Shown piece after piece: positions 23,477-31,810 of a stretch of 64,000 bases of DNA. Source of the stretch: Acidobacteriota bacterium (lineage in GTDB: Bacteria > Actinomycetota > Acidimicrobiia > Acidimicrobiales > Ilumatobacteraceae). The position numbers and the translations under genes were made by a program. The stretch's first letter is position 1. Each line of letters begins with the position of its first letter. Below the pieces are notes generated by a model. It was not told the origin of the DNA. It saw nothing but the letters and a program-made list of their open reading frames with translations, and did no database searches. The DNA lies in contig JAGWXX010000002.1 in assembly GCA_018969685.1 (NCBI GenBank), positions 1-64,000 on the forward strand, in the 5' to 3' direction.

Positions 23477-24655
23477 ATGGATCTCCTGCTCGTCATCCTG
23501 CTCCTCGCGGTGCTCGCCGCCGTGGGAGTGCTCCTCGTCGTGCTCACCCGGCGCACCGCCGCCCCCGATCTGGCCGGCGCCGTGCAGCAGGCCACTGCAC
23601 GGGCCGTTGCCGAGGCGATCGCATCCGTCAACGAGCAGATCATCAAGGGACAGGCAACCGCCCAGGAGAACGCGGCGTCGCTCGTCGCCACCATGGGAAG
23701 CCAGGAATTCGGCAAGCAGGCAAAGGCCATCGACACGCGCCTCGATGCCGTCGTCGGCAACCTTGCATCGCGGATCGGCGATCTCGATGCCCGGCTCCGC
23801 GAACTCGGCGAGTTCAACGCGAGCCAGTACTCGGCCGTGCAGGAGGCCGTCACGCTCCTGAGCAAGCGGACGGAGAACCTCAACGAGATCCTCTCCAACT
23901 CCCAGAAGCGGGGACAGTGGGGTGAGCGTCTGGCCGAGGACATGCTGCGTGCGGTCGGCCTGAAGCTCGGCATCAACTACCGGAAGCAGGCAACCGACGA
24001 ATCTGGCGGCCGGCCCGACTACACGTTCCTCATGCCGCCGAACCGCGTCCTCCTGATGGACGTCAAGTTCCCGCTCGACAAGTACGCCGAATACGTCAAC
24101 GCGACGACCGACGGGGACCGCACACGGACTCAGAAGGAGTTCGTCAAGGCGGTCAAGTTCCACGTCGATTCGCTCTCGAAGCGCGAATACACCGAGAAGG
24201 GCGAGGCGGCGATCGACTACGTCCTCATGTTCATCCCGAACGAGGGCATCAGCGGGTTCGTCCACGACTCCGACCCCGAGCTCATCGACTATGCGCTCGG
24301 CAAGAAGGTCGTGCTCTGCTCGCCCCTGACGCTGTACGCCTTCCTGGTGGTCGTGCGCCAGGCGACCGACAGCTTCCATACCGAGCAAGCCGCAGCGTCG
24401 ATCATGCAGGAGATCAACAAGTTCTCCAGCGAGTGGAAGAAGTACGTCGAGGCCGTGGACGAGGTCAGGAAGCAGTTCGGCAAGATGACCGAGCAGCTCG
24501 ACGTCATCGGGACGGGCGGAACCCGGTTCAAGAAGCTCAACGTGCCCGTGAAGGCAATCGAGAAGATGCGCACCGCCCAGGGGATTCCCGAGCTGCCCAT
24601 GGGTCCCGCACGGGACGACGGCCCCGACGATGCAGTCGAGGACGACGCCGAGTAG
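23477..24655 (+). CDS. rmuC: RmuC family DNA recombination protein
   Basis: A 392-residue protein with a single N-terminal membrane anchor (residues 3-23), a long coiled-coil stretch (about 35-145) and a PD-(D/E)XK-like nuclease core. Landmarks are KRGQWGE (144-150), GGRPDYTFLMP (D181) and LLMDVKFPL (D195, K197). RmuC limits inversions at short inverted repeats and is thought to trim unusual DNA structures. The ATG directly follows a TACCTT box. It is an ordinary housekeeping gene that interrupts the catabolic clusters. Acidic C-terminal tail. Confidence 0.92.
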   Translation: MDLLLVILLLAVLAAVGVLLVVLTRRTAAPDLAGAVQQATARAVAEAIASVNEQIIKGQATAQENAASLVATMGSQEFGKQAKAIDTRLDAVVGNLASRIGDLDARLRELGEFNASQYSAVQEAVTLLSKRTENLNEILSNSQKRGQWGERLAEDMLRAVGLKLGINYRKQATDESGGRPDYTFLMPPNRVLLMDVKFPLDKYAEYVNATTDGDRTRTQKEFVKAVKFHVDSLSKREYTEKGEAAIDYVLMFIPNEGISGFVHDSDPELIDYALGKKVVLCSPLTLYAFLVVVRQATDSFHTEQAAASIMQEINKFSSEWKKYVEAVDEVRKQFGKMTEQLDVIGTGGTRFKKLNVPVKAIEKMRTAQGIPELPMGPARDDGPDDAVEDDAE

Positions 24656-24661
24656 CGCCCG

Positions 24662-24949
24662 TCAGTCGACGAGCGCCGAGACCTGCATCGTCGGCGAGGA
24701 GTTCGTGTAGTTGCCGAGGTCGGCGAGGATGTCGCCCATCTTCGGCGTCGACATGGCCGCCTGCATGGCCTCCATGCTCTCGAAGTAGAAGGCGACCGAG
24801 GCGAGGTTCGGCCCGTTGAGGCCGCGCTCCAGCTCGATGCGCGCCGGCTTGAAGGCCGCCGCGCACATCGGCACGTGCGTGCCGGCGTAGTAGTCGTGGT
24901 CGAAGGTGATGCCCTCGCCACCCGGGTAGCTGACGGTGACCTTGATCAT
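24662..24949 (-). CDS. EthD family protein
   Basis: A 95-residue ferredoxin-like (dimeric alpha/beta barrel) protein. The EthD pattern is FDHDYYAGTHVPMCAAAF near the start, where the histidine is the usual conserved residue, followed by GPNLASVAFYFESMEAMQAAM. EthD-like proteins assist degradation pathways (ether, polyketide, aromatic) as monooxygenases, lyases or protective binders. It is transcribed against rmuC and probably leaderless (TAGCGT 6 bases before the ATG). Its stop lies 6 bases from the rmuC stop. Confidence 0.85.
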   Translation of the reverse strand: MIKVTVSYPGGEGITFDHDYYAGTHVPMCAAAFKPARIELERGLNGPNLASVAFYFESMEAMQAAMSTPKMGDILADLGNYTNSSPTMQVSALVD

Positions 24950-24955
24950 TCCGGC

Positions 24956-24961
24956 ACGCTA
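24956..24961 (-). promoter_or_regulatory. -10 box of the leaderless EthD gene
   Basis: Reads TAGCGT on the minus strand, followed by 6 bases and the ATG at 24949. No Shine-Dalgarno. Confidence 0.5.
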
Positions 24962-24980
24962 CCTCTCGAGTCCGACCGAC

Positions 24981-25946
24981 TCAGACCGCTGGAGCCGCTG
25001 TCGGCAGTTCGCAGAACCACGCAATCACCGGGGGCGGCGGTGCACCAGGTGGCGGCCGGCGCCCACCGGGAGGAGGTGGCGGCATGCCACTTGCTGGCGG
25101 CATGCCACTTGCTGGCGGCATTTGCATCGGCGCCGCTGCCGCACCCTGCTGGCGCGTCGGGGTCCCCGCATAGCAGCCGATCACGTACGGGAAGGACTCG
25201 GTCACGTAGTACCGGTACGAACCGTTCGGCATCCTCCTGCCGTTGCATGCGTCGAGCGAGTCCGATGCACCTCCGACGTACGTGTACGCGCTCCACGAGT
25301 TCGACGTGGGGTCGCCGGTGCGCACCCAGCCGCTCCTCCACCGTCCACCCGGATTCGAGTAGATCGGAAAGCCGTCCAGCGCCCACCCCACCACCGTCTC
25401 GTCCAGGTAGCAACGCGCCTCCGCGAGGATCGCGTGGTAGTGGTAGTCGGCATTGAACCCCGTGTGCCCCAGGCACGCATCGAGGATGCCGTTGTACACC
25501 GGGTCGCCGAACGCCGATTGCGGGGGCACCGGGCCCTCCGTCGGTCCGTAGATGGGGACACCGGTGACGGTGAACGCGAGCGTCCCCAGTTGATTGACGA
25601 TCGAGGTCGTCCGTGCCGCGACCTTCGGAGCCGTCGGCACCTTCCACGTAAACGCCTGCGCGCGCAGCCCATTGGGCGTGTGCGCGACGAACTCGTAGGC
25701 GATCATGCCGTTCGACACGACGGTGAGGGTGCCCTTGGCACACGAGACCGCGACCTTTGGCGCGGCGTATCCGGCGCCCGCTCCAGGTGCGGACGAGAGG
25801 TCGGGAAACACATATCGGGCATCGCAACCCGGGCTGGGGAGCCGTCGGTCTGCGCGAGGGGCCGCGGACGCCGTCCTGGCGGGTACCACGGGGAGCACGG
25901 CGACCAGCGCAACCCCAGCCCACCAGACGCCCTTCACGTGCCTCAC
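24981..25946 (-). CDS. Secreted YHYH-domain protein with proline-rich tail
   Basis: A 321-residue exported protein. The signal peptide is MKGVWWAGVALVAVLPVV...ASA (from an internal GTG at 25937; GTG 25946 adds three residues). The family hallmark YHYH occurs in NADYHYHAILAEARC, followed by VVGWALDGFPIYSNPGG, as in the YHYH domain proteins of unknown function found in environmental bacteria and phytoplankton. The C-terminal 70 residues are low-complexity, with PASGMP repeated in tandem and Pro/Gly runs, possibly a surface or wall-spanning tail. Conserved Cys residues suggest disulphides. Function unknown. Confidence 0.75.
   Translation of the reverse strand: MRHVKGVWWAGVALVAVLPVVPARTASAAPRADRRLPSPGCDARYVFPDLSSAPGAGAGYAAPKVAVSCAKGTLTVVSNGMIAYEFVAHTPNGLRAQAFTWKVPTAPKVAARTTSIVNQLGTLAFTVTGVPIYGPTEGPVPPQSAFGDPVYNGILDACLGHTGFNADYHYHAILAEARCYLDETVVGWALDGFPIYSNPGGRWRSGWVRTGDPTSNSWSAYTYVGGASDSLDACNGRRMPNGSYRYYVTESFPYVIGCYAGTPTRQQGAAAAPMQMPPASGMPPASGMPPPPPGGRRPPPGAPPPPVIAWFCELPTAAPAV
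25078..25123. repeat. Tandem 18-bp repeat in the YHYH gene
   Basis: Two identical copies of GGCGGCATGCCACTTGCT (25078-25095 and 25096-25113) and the beginning of a third. On the minus strand they encode a six-residue unit (PASGMP) in the proline-rich tail. The length of the tail probably varies between strains. Confidence 0.8.
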
Positions 25947-26164
25947 GTCCGCATTCCTATCCGACGTGGGTAAGTGGGCGGTAAGAATGCCGCCGCGATT
26001 CGCAGGACCTCGTCGCCACCCGGCCGTCGCCGAGTCTGCGGATCGCACGGACGCGCAATCAGCACCCCGTAACGGGCGCCCGAATCCACGAGCACGGCGA
26101 ACTCCGACTCCAACGCACGCAACACGGCGCCGTCCACCGCACACCACGCCTGCGCACCAGTCAC
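25943..26164 (-). CDS. Possible small gene upstream of the YHYH gene
   Basis: A 73-residue open frame from GTG 26164. It ends in a GTGA overlap with the start of the YHYH gene, and its middle (LRALESEFAVLVDSGARYGVLIARP) looks like folded protein sequence. There is no recognisable domain or ribosome binding site, and the divergent MFS promoter must lie in the same stretch. It could equally be chance. The rest of the 308-base gap to the MFS gene (26165-26253) holds nothing I can name. Confidence 0.3.
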   Translation of the reverse strand: MTGAQAWCAVDGAVLRALESEFAVLVDSGARYGVLIARPCDPQTRRRPGGDEVLRIAAAFLPPTYPRRIGMRT

Positions 26165-26253
26165 CGCGCCCGAGGGTTTGGACGGGGTGACGCAACGGCC
26201 TGGTCCAACCGTCCGGGCGCCGTGCCACGAGTCCCACCTGCCACCATCGCGGG

Positions 26254-27501
26254 GTGACCCCGCGTGCAGCAGCGAATCGCGACCGCCTCCCATGGGCGTT
26301 CTGGCGCCAGTTCGCCGCGTCGACGATGTCGAACTTTGGCGACGGCATCGTCGCGGCGGCCGGTCCACTCCTTGCACTCTCCCTCACCGACGATGCCCGG
26401 ATGATCGCCGCTGTGAACGTCGCGGCGATGCTGCCGTGGCTGGTGCTCTCGCTTCCCGCAGGCGTCCTGATCGACCGGTTCGAACGGCGGAGGATCCTCG
26501 CGGTTGCGAACGTGGTCAGGGCGGTGCTCTTCGGGGCGCTCGCAGTGGGCGTCGCCACCGGGGTGGTCACCATCTGGGTGCTCGTGGTCGTGATGGGGCT
26601 CGTCGCCGTGTGCGAGGTGTTCTTCGACATGTCGGCGCAGGCGTTCCTGCCCGAAATCGTGGACACGCACCAACTCGAACGGGCCAACGGGCGTCTCTAC
26701 GCCGCCGAGTTCACCGCCAACTCGTTCCTCGGCCTCCCCCTCGGTGCGTGGCTGTTCGTCGTCGCAGCGTCGGCTCCGTTCGGCGTGCATGCGGCGGCGC
26801 TCGCCATCGCGGCGGTGCTGGTCGCGGGCATCGCGACCCGATCGGCATCGGACGGCGCCGCACGCCCTGCTGGCGGCAGCAATGGGATGTCCGCCGACAT
26901 CCGGGAGGGCATCGGTTGGCTGTGGTCGAATCCGCTCCTCAGGCTGCTCGCACTGATGCTGGGCGCAGTGAACATGTGCCAGATGTTCGGACAGGCCGTG
27001 TTCGCAAAGTACGCACGGGACGAACTCGGTCTCGGGCCGCGAGGGTTCGGTTTCCTGCTCGTGGCGATGTCGGTCGGGTCCATCGTCGGCGGCCTCGCGG
27101 GCGACCGTGTGGCCCGACGACTCGGTCCCGCCGTGGCCGTCGTCGGCGCATACGCCACGTTCGCCACCCTCGAGGTGGTGCCAGCGGTGATGCCCGTCAC
27201 CTGGGCCGTCGCTGCATCGGGGGTCGCCATGTCGATCGCGGGGACCGTGTGGAACGTGGTGACGGTGAGCCTGCGCCAGCGCCTGATCCCGGCCGAGCTG
27301 TTCGGCCGCGTCAACTCGGTGTACCGCTTCATCGGCACGGGCACCATGGCGATCGGAGCCGTGATCGGCGGACAGATCGCGTACTTCGCGGGACTGCGCG
27401 CGACCTACGCGTCCTCGGCCGCGATCCTCCTCGGCGTGCTCGTGGTCGGGGCCCCCAGACTGGTCGCGGCGTTCCGGTCCGCGGCGGCGCCCGACGGTTG
27501 A
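26254..27501 (+). CDS. MFS exporter, enterobactin-exporter-like
   Basis: A 415-residue inner-membrane protein with about 12 hydrophobic segments. The N-terminal FWRQFAASTMSNFGDGIVAAA, the loop GVLIDRFERRRIL (an A-motif variant) and FLPEIVDTHQLERANGRLY are typical of the MFS_3 group of efflux carriers (EntS, macrolide exporters). Starts at GTG 26254 with no clear ribosome binding site. No adjacent regulator or biosynthetic gene points to the substrate. It converges on the CadI gene, with 13 bases between stops. Confidence 0.82.
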   Translation: MTPRAAANRDRLPWAFWRQFAASTMSNFGDGIVAAAGPLLALSLTDDARMIAAVNVAAMLPWLVLSLPAGVLIDRFERRRILAVANVVRAVLFGALAVGVATGVVTIWVLVVVMGLVAVCEVFFDMSAQAFLPEIVDTHQLERANGRLYAAEFTANSFLGLPLGAWLFVVAASAPFGVHAAALAIAAVLVAGIATRSASDGAARPAGGSNGMSADIREGIGWLWSNPLLRLLALMLGAVNMCQMFGQAVFAKYARDELGLGPRGFGFLLVAMSVGSIVGGLAGDRVARRLGPAVAVVGAYATFATLEVVPAVMPVTWAVAASGVAMSIAGTVWNVVTVSLRQRLIPAELFGRVNSVYRFIGTGTMAIGAVIGGQIAYFAGLRATYASSAAILLGVLVVGAPRLVAAFRSAAAPDG

Positions 27502-27514
27502 CGCGCCGGTCGGT

Positions 27515-27925
27515 TCAGCGCGAGCTTCTCAATTCGACCGACGCGGTCTCGGGTGCCGTATTCGGCGCGTCCTCCAGGACGGTGTACCACTCCCACGGCA
27601 CCTCTCCGCCGTGGATCCACACCTTGTCCTGCACCGCGTAGCAGCACGTCTCTGCCTGCGACACCGCGACCTCGAACCCCTTCGACACCGCGTCCTCGAT
27701 CTTCGCCGCGACCTCGTCCGGGCCGTCGAGCTCGACGCCGACGTGGTTCATCGTGCCGGGCTCTCCCGAGCCCTCGATGAGCACCAGCTTCAGGGGCGGG
27801 TCGGCCACGACGAAGTTGGCGTATCCGTCCCGGACCTTTGCGGGACCGACGCCGAACATCCTGGTGTAGTGGTCGATGGCCGCATCGAGATCGCCGACGT
27901 TCAGGGCCAACTGCACTCGCGACAT
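27515..27925 (-). CDS. CadI/ArsI-type VOC protein (metal or organoarsenical handling)
   Basis: A 136-residue VOC protein closely resembling CadI and the C-As lyase ArsI. The start MSRVQLALNVGDLDAAI, NHVGVELDG with a metal-ligand His, the vicinal cysteine pair in ETCCYAVQDKVWI, and the ending WEWYTVLEDAP with the ligand Glu match the residues that bind trivalent arsenicals in ArsI. Known ArsI cleaves methyl or phenyl arsenicals to arsenite; CadI is induced by cadmium. The ATG has AAGGAGGA 5 bases upstream. There is no ArsR-type regulator here; a TetR gene lies 37 bases upstream on the same strand. Confidence 0.85.
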   Translation of the reverse strand: MSRVQLALNVGDLDAAIDHYTRMFGVGPAKVRDGYANFVVADPPLKLVLIEGSGEPGTMNHVGVELDGPDEVAAKIEDAVSKGFEVAVSQAETCCYAVQDKVWIHGGEVPWEWYTVLEDAPNTAPETASVELRSSR

Positions 27926-27962
27926 GGGGTCCTCCTTGCTCGCCGGAGAGGGTATTGGACGC

Positions 27963-28577
27963 TCAGCGTCCCGCGCCGAGGCCCATCGCCTCGGCCTGCT
28001 GCTCGACCATCGCCGACATCAGGTCGACGACGTCCCCGATGTGCGCGTTCAACGGCACCGCGGGATCGAGCTTCATCGCCAGGGGCCCGTCGAGCAGCAG
28101 CGTCGCGAAACCGTGTGCCGACGACCACATCAGCGACGACCACGCGGCGGCCGTCCGCCGATCGGCGGTGGCCCCGATCGTCCGCTGCACGAGTTGCTGC
28201 AGCCGTCCGTACGCCGCATCGGCTGCGATCCGCGCCACGGCGTGCGTCGTGACGCCGCACAGGTCGGCGCGAAACATGATGCGGAAGTGCCCGGGGTACT
28301 CGAGCGCCGTGCGCAGGTACGCCTCGAAGCAACGGCGCGCGGGGCGGTCGTCGCCGTCGAGCGCCTCCTCGAAGCGCGACCCGAGCAGGTCGAATCCCTC
28401 GGCTGCAATGGCCGCGAAGATGCCGGACCGGTCGGTGAAGTGGTGGTACGGGGCCTGGTGGCTGACGCCCGCCCTCCTCGCCACCTCGCGCATCGACACG
28501 CTGTCCGGACCGCCGCCGGCCACCATGGCGACCGCTGCATCGAGCACGGCGCGACGGGTGTCCACGGGACGGATCAT
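27963..28577 (-). CDS. TetR family repressor
   Basis: A 204-residue regulator. The N-terminal helix-turn-helix is SMREVARRAGVSHQAPYHHF (about 28-47), with the WHG-type ligand domain after it. It is divergent from the 14-TM exporter at 28645 across a 32-bp palindrome, the classical arrangement of a repressor controlling a drug pump and itself. The ATG at 28577 lies 7 bases after a TAGCGC that could serve as an extended or weak -10. The CadI-like gene downstream may be part of the same transcript. Confidence 0.9.
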   Translation of the reverse strand: MIRPVDTRRAVLDAAVAMVAGGGPDSVSMREVARRAGVSHQAPYHHFTDRSGIFAAIAAEGFDLLGSRFEEALDGDDRPARRCFEAYLRTALEYPGHFRIMFRADLCGVTTHAVARIAADAAYGRLQQLVQRTIGATADRRTAAAWSSLMWSSAHGFATLLLDGPLAMKLDPAVPLNAHIGDVVDLMSAMVEQQAEAMGLGAGR

Positions 28578-28591
28578 ACGCCGAGCGCTAC

Positions 28592-28625
28592 TTGACAGTG
28601 TCCAGCCCGCGGGCTAGACACTGTC
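28592..28625. promoter_or_regulatory. TetR operator and promoter of the efflux pump
   Basis: A 32-bp near-perfect palindrome (28594-28625): arms GACAGTGTC and GACACTGTC around the inner palindrome AGCCCGCGGGCT, with one mismatched pair. A consensus -35 TTGACA (28592-28597) and a -10-like TAGACA (28615-28620), 17 bases apart, are built into it and point to the exporter gene. A weaker TAGACA/TGGACA pair faces the TetR gene. Repressor binding would cover the whole promoter. Confidence 0.75.
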
Positions 28626-28644
28626 TACCCACCAGGAGGTCACC

Positions 28645-30195
28645 GTGTCCACACGTACAGACGCACAACCCGCCGCCTATGCCCGCCGCTGGTGGGTGCT
28701 GCTCGTCCTCAGCGCGAGCGTCTTTCTCGTCGTCGTCGACAACCTCATCATCAACGTCGCGCTCCCCACCCTGCAGCGCGAACTCGACGCTGGCACGTCG
28801 GCGCTGCAGTGGATCGTCGACGCCTACGCGCTCGTCTTCGCCTGCCTGCTGCTCGCCGGCGGCGGCATCGGCGACCGGCTCGGCAGGAAGCGGACGATGC
28901 AGATCGGGCTGCTGATCTTCGCCGCGTGCAGCGGTGCGGCCGCGCTCGCCTCGACCAGCGGCCAGCTGATCTTCTGGCGCGGCGCGATGGGCGTCGGTGC
29001 GGCGCTCATCTTCCCCGCCACGCTCGCGATCATCACCAATCTCTTCACCGATCCCGTCGAGCGCGCGAAGGCAATCGGCATCTGGTCGGCGGTGTCGGGC
29101 ATGGCAGTGGCCTTCGGTCCGATCGCCGGCGGCTTCCTGCTGGAGCACTTCTGGTGGGGGTCGGTGTTCCTCATCAACCTCCCGATCGTCGCCGCCGCTC
29201 TCGTCGCCGGCGCCGTGCTCGTCCCCGAGTCGAAGGCCGCCGAGTCGGGACGAATCGACACGGTCGGACTGGTGCTGTCCTTCGTCGGCATCGCCGCACT
29301 CGTGTTCACGGTCATCGAGTCCCCCCACTGGGGATGGGGCAGCGCACGGTCGAACCTCGGATTCGCCCTGTCGGTGGCGGTGCTCGCCGCATTCGTCAGG
29401 TGGGAGTCCCGGCGCGAGCACCCCCTGCTGGACGTCAGGTTCTTCCGCAACGCCCGGTTCAGCGCGGCCACCGGCTCCATCGGCATCGCCTTCTTCAGCC
29501 TGTTCGGATTCACCTTCCTCGTCACCCAGTACTTCCAGTTCGTCCGTGGCTACGACCCGCTCGAGTCCGGCGTCCGCACGCTGCCGTTCGCGCTGGGAGC
29601 CGGCATCACCGCACCCATCGCTGCGCGCGCCGCGCTGCGGTGGGGAACCAAGCGGGTGGTGGCGCTCGGGCTGTTCCTGATGTCGACGGGCTTCTTCATC
29701 GTGGGCACGATCGACGCCGACGCCGCCTACTTCGGGCCGATCATCGCGTCGATGGTGATCATGGCGATGGGCCTGTCGCTCGTCACCTCGCCCAGCACCG
29801 ACGCGGTCATGGGCACGCTTCCGCTCGACAAGGCCGGCGTGGGGTCGGCAGTGAACGACCTCTCGCGGGAGGTGGGTGGCACGCTCGGCGTCGCCGTCAC
29901 CGGATCGGTGTTCGTCAGCCTCTACGGGCCGCGCCTCACCGAGCGGTTCGGCGAGATCCCGGGCCTCGCGCAGGCGCTCCCGCCCGAGGTCGTCGAGGTG
30001 GCGAGCAACTCGGTCGGTGCGGCCTATGCGGTGGTGCAGCAGGCGCCGGCGGATGCCGTGGAGCCGATGCTGCTGGCCGTGAGCGATTCGTTCATGCGCG
30101 GCTTCGGCACGGCCTGTCTCGTCGTCTCGGGAGTCGCGCTGGTCGGCTCGCTCGCAGCACTCCGGTTCCTGCCGGCACGGCCAGCCAAGGAGTAA
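28645..30195 (+). CDS. 14-TM MFS drug efflux pump (DHA2, EmrB/QacA type)
   Basis: A 516-residue membrane protein. The motifs are VFLVVVDNLIINVALPTL (motif D1 region), GGIGDRLGRKRTMQIGL (motif A) and, in the middle, GPIAGGFLLEHFWWGSVFLIN (motif C/D region). The length and about 14 hydrophobic segments place it in the DHA2 group, which exports lipophilic cations and antibiotics with protons. The GTG at 28645 has AGGAGGT upstream. It is controlled by the adjacent TetR gene through the 32-bp palindrome. Confidence 0.9.
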   Translation: MSTRTDAQPAAYARRWWVLLVLSASVFLVVVDNLIINVALPTLQRELDAGTSALQWIVDAYALVFACLLLAGGGIGDRLGRKRTMQIGLLIFAACSGAAALASTSGQLIFWRGAMGVGAALIFPATLAIITNLFTDPVERAKAIGIWSAVSGMAVAFGPIAGGFLLEHFWWGSVFLINLPIVAAALVAGAVLVPESKAAESGRIDTVGLVLSFVGIAALVFTVIESPHWGWGSARSNLGFALSVAVLAAFVRWESRREHPLLDVRFFRNARFSAATGSIGIAFFSLFGFTFLVTQYFQFVRGYDPLESGVRTLPFALGAGITAPIAARAALRWGTKRVVALGLFLMSTGFFIVGTIDADAAYFGPIIASMVIMAMGLSLVTSPSTDAVMGTLPLDKAGVGSAVNDLSREVGGTLGVAVTGSVFVSLYGPRLTERFGEIPGLAQALPPEVVEVASNSVGAAYAVVQQAPADAVEPMLLAVSDSFMRGFGTACLVVSGVALVGSLAALRFLPARPAKE

Positions 30196-30275
30196 CGAGC
30201 CAGCGGTGCGCGACGCCTCGCCGCCTGCCACGATGTGGCGGGCGTTCGGTACTCCGACCCGTCACCCGCACCGAC

Positions 30276-30971
30276 ATGACTGCACCGACGCACGCCCAGT
30301 GGGAGCAACTCCGGCGGCTGATCCACGCCATCGACGCGCGGCTGCCGTTCGCAGGCGCACCGCCCGAGCTGGTCGCGCTGCGACACATGCTTCCCGCGCT
30401 CGGGCTCGTCGGCAGGGAGTTCGCGACCGACCCGCGCGACCAGACGCTCCGTGACCGCACGGTGGGCACGCTCGACGCCGTCGAGGTGCGCCAGGCGCTC
30501 ACGCGGGTGCTGCACCACGACCAGTTCATCGCGGGCAAGTTCCGGTCGCTCGTCAACAGCGGCGCGGTGCAGCGGCTGTGCCGCCGTGCACATGCGATTG
30601 CGCTCACCGACGACGGCTGGCCGATCGCGCTCGCGGTCGACGACGACGGTCGCATCCCCATTGGCATGGTGGTGCGCAGCCTGGGCAGCGGCATCGAGGG
30701 ACGCACGACCGGTGGCCGGCGCCGTTGCCCCCACGCGCACTGCGGCGGCTGGGACGTCTCGGTGGCGTGGGAGACGGGACAGGACACCCGGATCTGCACC
30801 GAGGGTTGGCACTTCGACCCCGTGTCGCGCGAACTGCGCATCGTCGGCGGGGGGGAGATCACGGCGCGGGTGCCCGTCGATCCCTCGGCAGAGGTGCTCC
30901 CGTTGCCACGCCCCAAGTGGCCGACGAGGGAGCTGCTCCTCACGCACCCCGCGTGGTGGGCGGCCGGATAG
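30276..30971 (+). CDS. Uncharacterised 231-residue protein with possible zinc site
   Basis: I do not recognise the family. The N-terminal half is helical (QWEQLRRLIHAIDARL, ALTRVLHHDQFIAGKF). The middle has a cluster CPHAHCGGWDVSV followed by ICTEGWHFDPVSREL, in which Cys and His residues could bind a metal. The end is PTRELLLTHPAWWAAG. It lies 80 bases behind the efflux pump, on the same strand, but nothing ties it to the pump functionally. The ATG at 30276 lacks a clear ribosome binding site. Confidence 0.6.
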   Translation: MTAPTHAQWEQLRRLIHAIDARLPFAGAPPELVALRHMLPALGLVGREFATDPRDQTLRDRTVGTLDAVEVRQALTRVLHHDQFIAGKFRSLVNSGAVQRLCRRAHAIALTDDGWPIALAVDDDGRIPIGMVVRSLGSGIEGRTTGGRRRCPHAHCGGWDVSVAWETGQDTRICTEGWHFDPVSRELRIVGGGEITARVPVDPSAEVLPLPRPKWPTRELLLTHPAWWAAG

Positions 30972-30988
30972 CCGTCCGTTCAGCACGA

Positions 30989-31019
30989 CACCCGGGCAGT
31001 GCCCGACCCGGGACGGGTG
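30989..31019. terminator. Inverted repeat between convergent genes
   Basis: CACCCG (30989-30994) pairs with CGGGTG (31014-31019), with inner complementary blocks GGGC/GCCC and the CCCGGG palindrome. It sits between the convergent stops of the 30276 gene and the DODA-type gene. There is no T-run on either side, so it is at best a non-canonical bidirectional terminator. Confidence 0.35.
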
Positions 31020-31029
31020 CGGCCGCTTG

Positions 31030-31803
31030 CTACGCGACCACGAAGCTCGTCATCGAGATCGAGCCGAGCGCGCATCCGCCCGACACGATCCGCGCGGCAC
31101 TGCCTGACTCGCGGGCCACGCCCGCGACGTAGAGCGCGGGGACGAAGTGGTCGGGCGTCGGGTGCGCGAGCGTGAAGTCGCGGCGCTCGCGGGCGGACGC
31201 CAGCCTCGACGGGTCGTCGACGAGCACCTCCCGCGTCCACGCGTCGAACTCCACCGCCCACGCGTGCCCTCCCTCGTCGTTCGACCAGTCGATGCGGCCG
31301 AGGTTGTGCACGAGGTTGCCGCTGCCGAGGATCAGCACGCCCTCGTCGCGCAGCGCGTCGAGCGATGCGCCGATGCGGACGTGTTCGTCGAACCCCAGCC
31401 GTGCGTCGATGGACAACTGCACGACGGGCACGTCCGCCGCGGGATACATGTGCACCAGCACCGACCACGTGCCGTGGTCGAGACCCCACGCCGAGTCGTC
31501 GTGGACGACCCCGAGCGGAGCCAGTACCTCCGCCGTCCGCGAGGCGAGCCACGCGCTGCCTGGCGCGGGGTACTGCACGGCGAACAGCTCGGGAGGGAAC
31601 CCCGAGAAGTCGTGGATCGTGCGCGGCGACGCCATCGACGTCACGGCGGTTGCCCCGACGTACCAATGTGCCGAGATGGCGAGGATGGCCCGCGGTACCG
31701 GCATTGATCGGGCGGCATCGGCCCATGCCATGGTGTGCCGGCTCGGCTGGAGTGCGTTCATCGGGCTCCCGTGGCCGACGAAGAGCGCGGGCACGCGTTC
31801 CAT
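31030..31803 (-). CDS. DODA-type extradiol ring-opening dioxygenase (class III, YgiD-like)
   Basis: A 257-residue LigB-superfamily protein. The start PALFVGHGSPMNAL gives the first metal His; HWYVGATAVTS and DHGTWSVLVHMYP give further His ligands, and ILGSGNLVHNLG is the conserved core. The LigB/DODA fold opens catechol-type rings, including DOPA, at a non-heme iron or zinc centre; YgiD homologues are DOPA 4,5-dioxygenases. The ATG at 31803 is 7 bases after a TATCTT box lying inside a palindrome. Divergent from a SCO6745-family gene. Confidence 0.88.
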   Translation of the reverse strand: MERVPALFVGHGSPMNALQPSRHTMAWADAARSMPVPRAILAISAHWYVGATAVTSMASPRTIHDFSGFPPELFAVQYPAPGSAWLASRTAEVLAPLGVVHDDSAWGLDHGTWSVLVHMYPAADVPVVQLSIDARLGFDEHVRIGASLDALRDEGVLILGSGNLVHNLGRIDWSNDEGGHAWAVEFDAWTREVLVDDPSRLASARERRDFTLAHPTPDHFVPALYVAGVARESGSAARIVSGGCALGSISMTSFVVA

Positions 31804-31810
31804 GGCAGAG

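Noticed and set aside
25078-25123. CRISPR-like or other regularly spaced repeat
   Set aside because: The copies are directly adjacent without spacers and in frame with the proline-rich protein tail; a coding tandem repeat.
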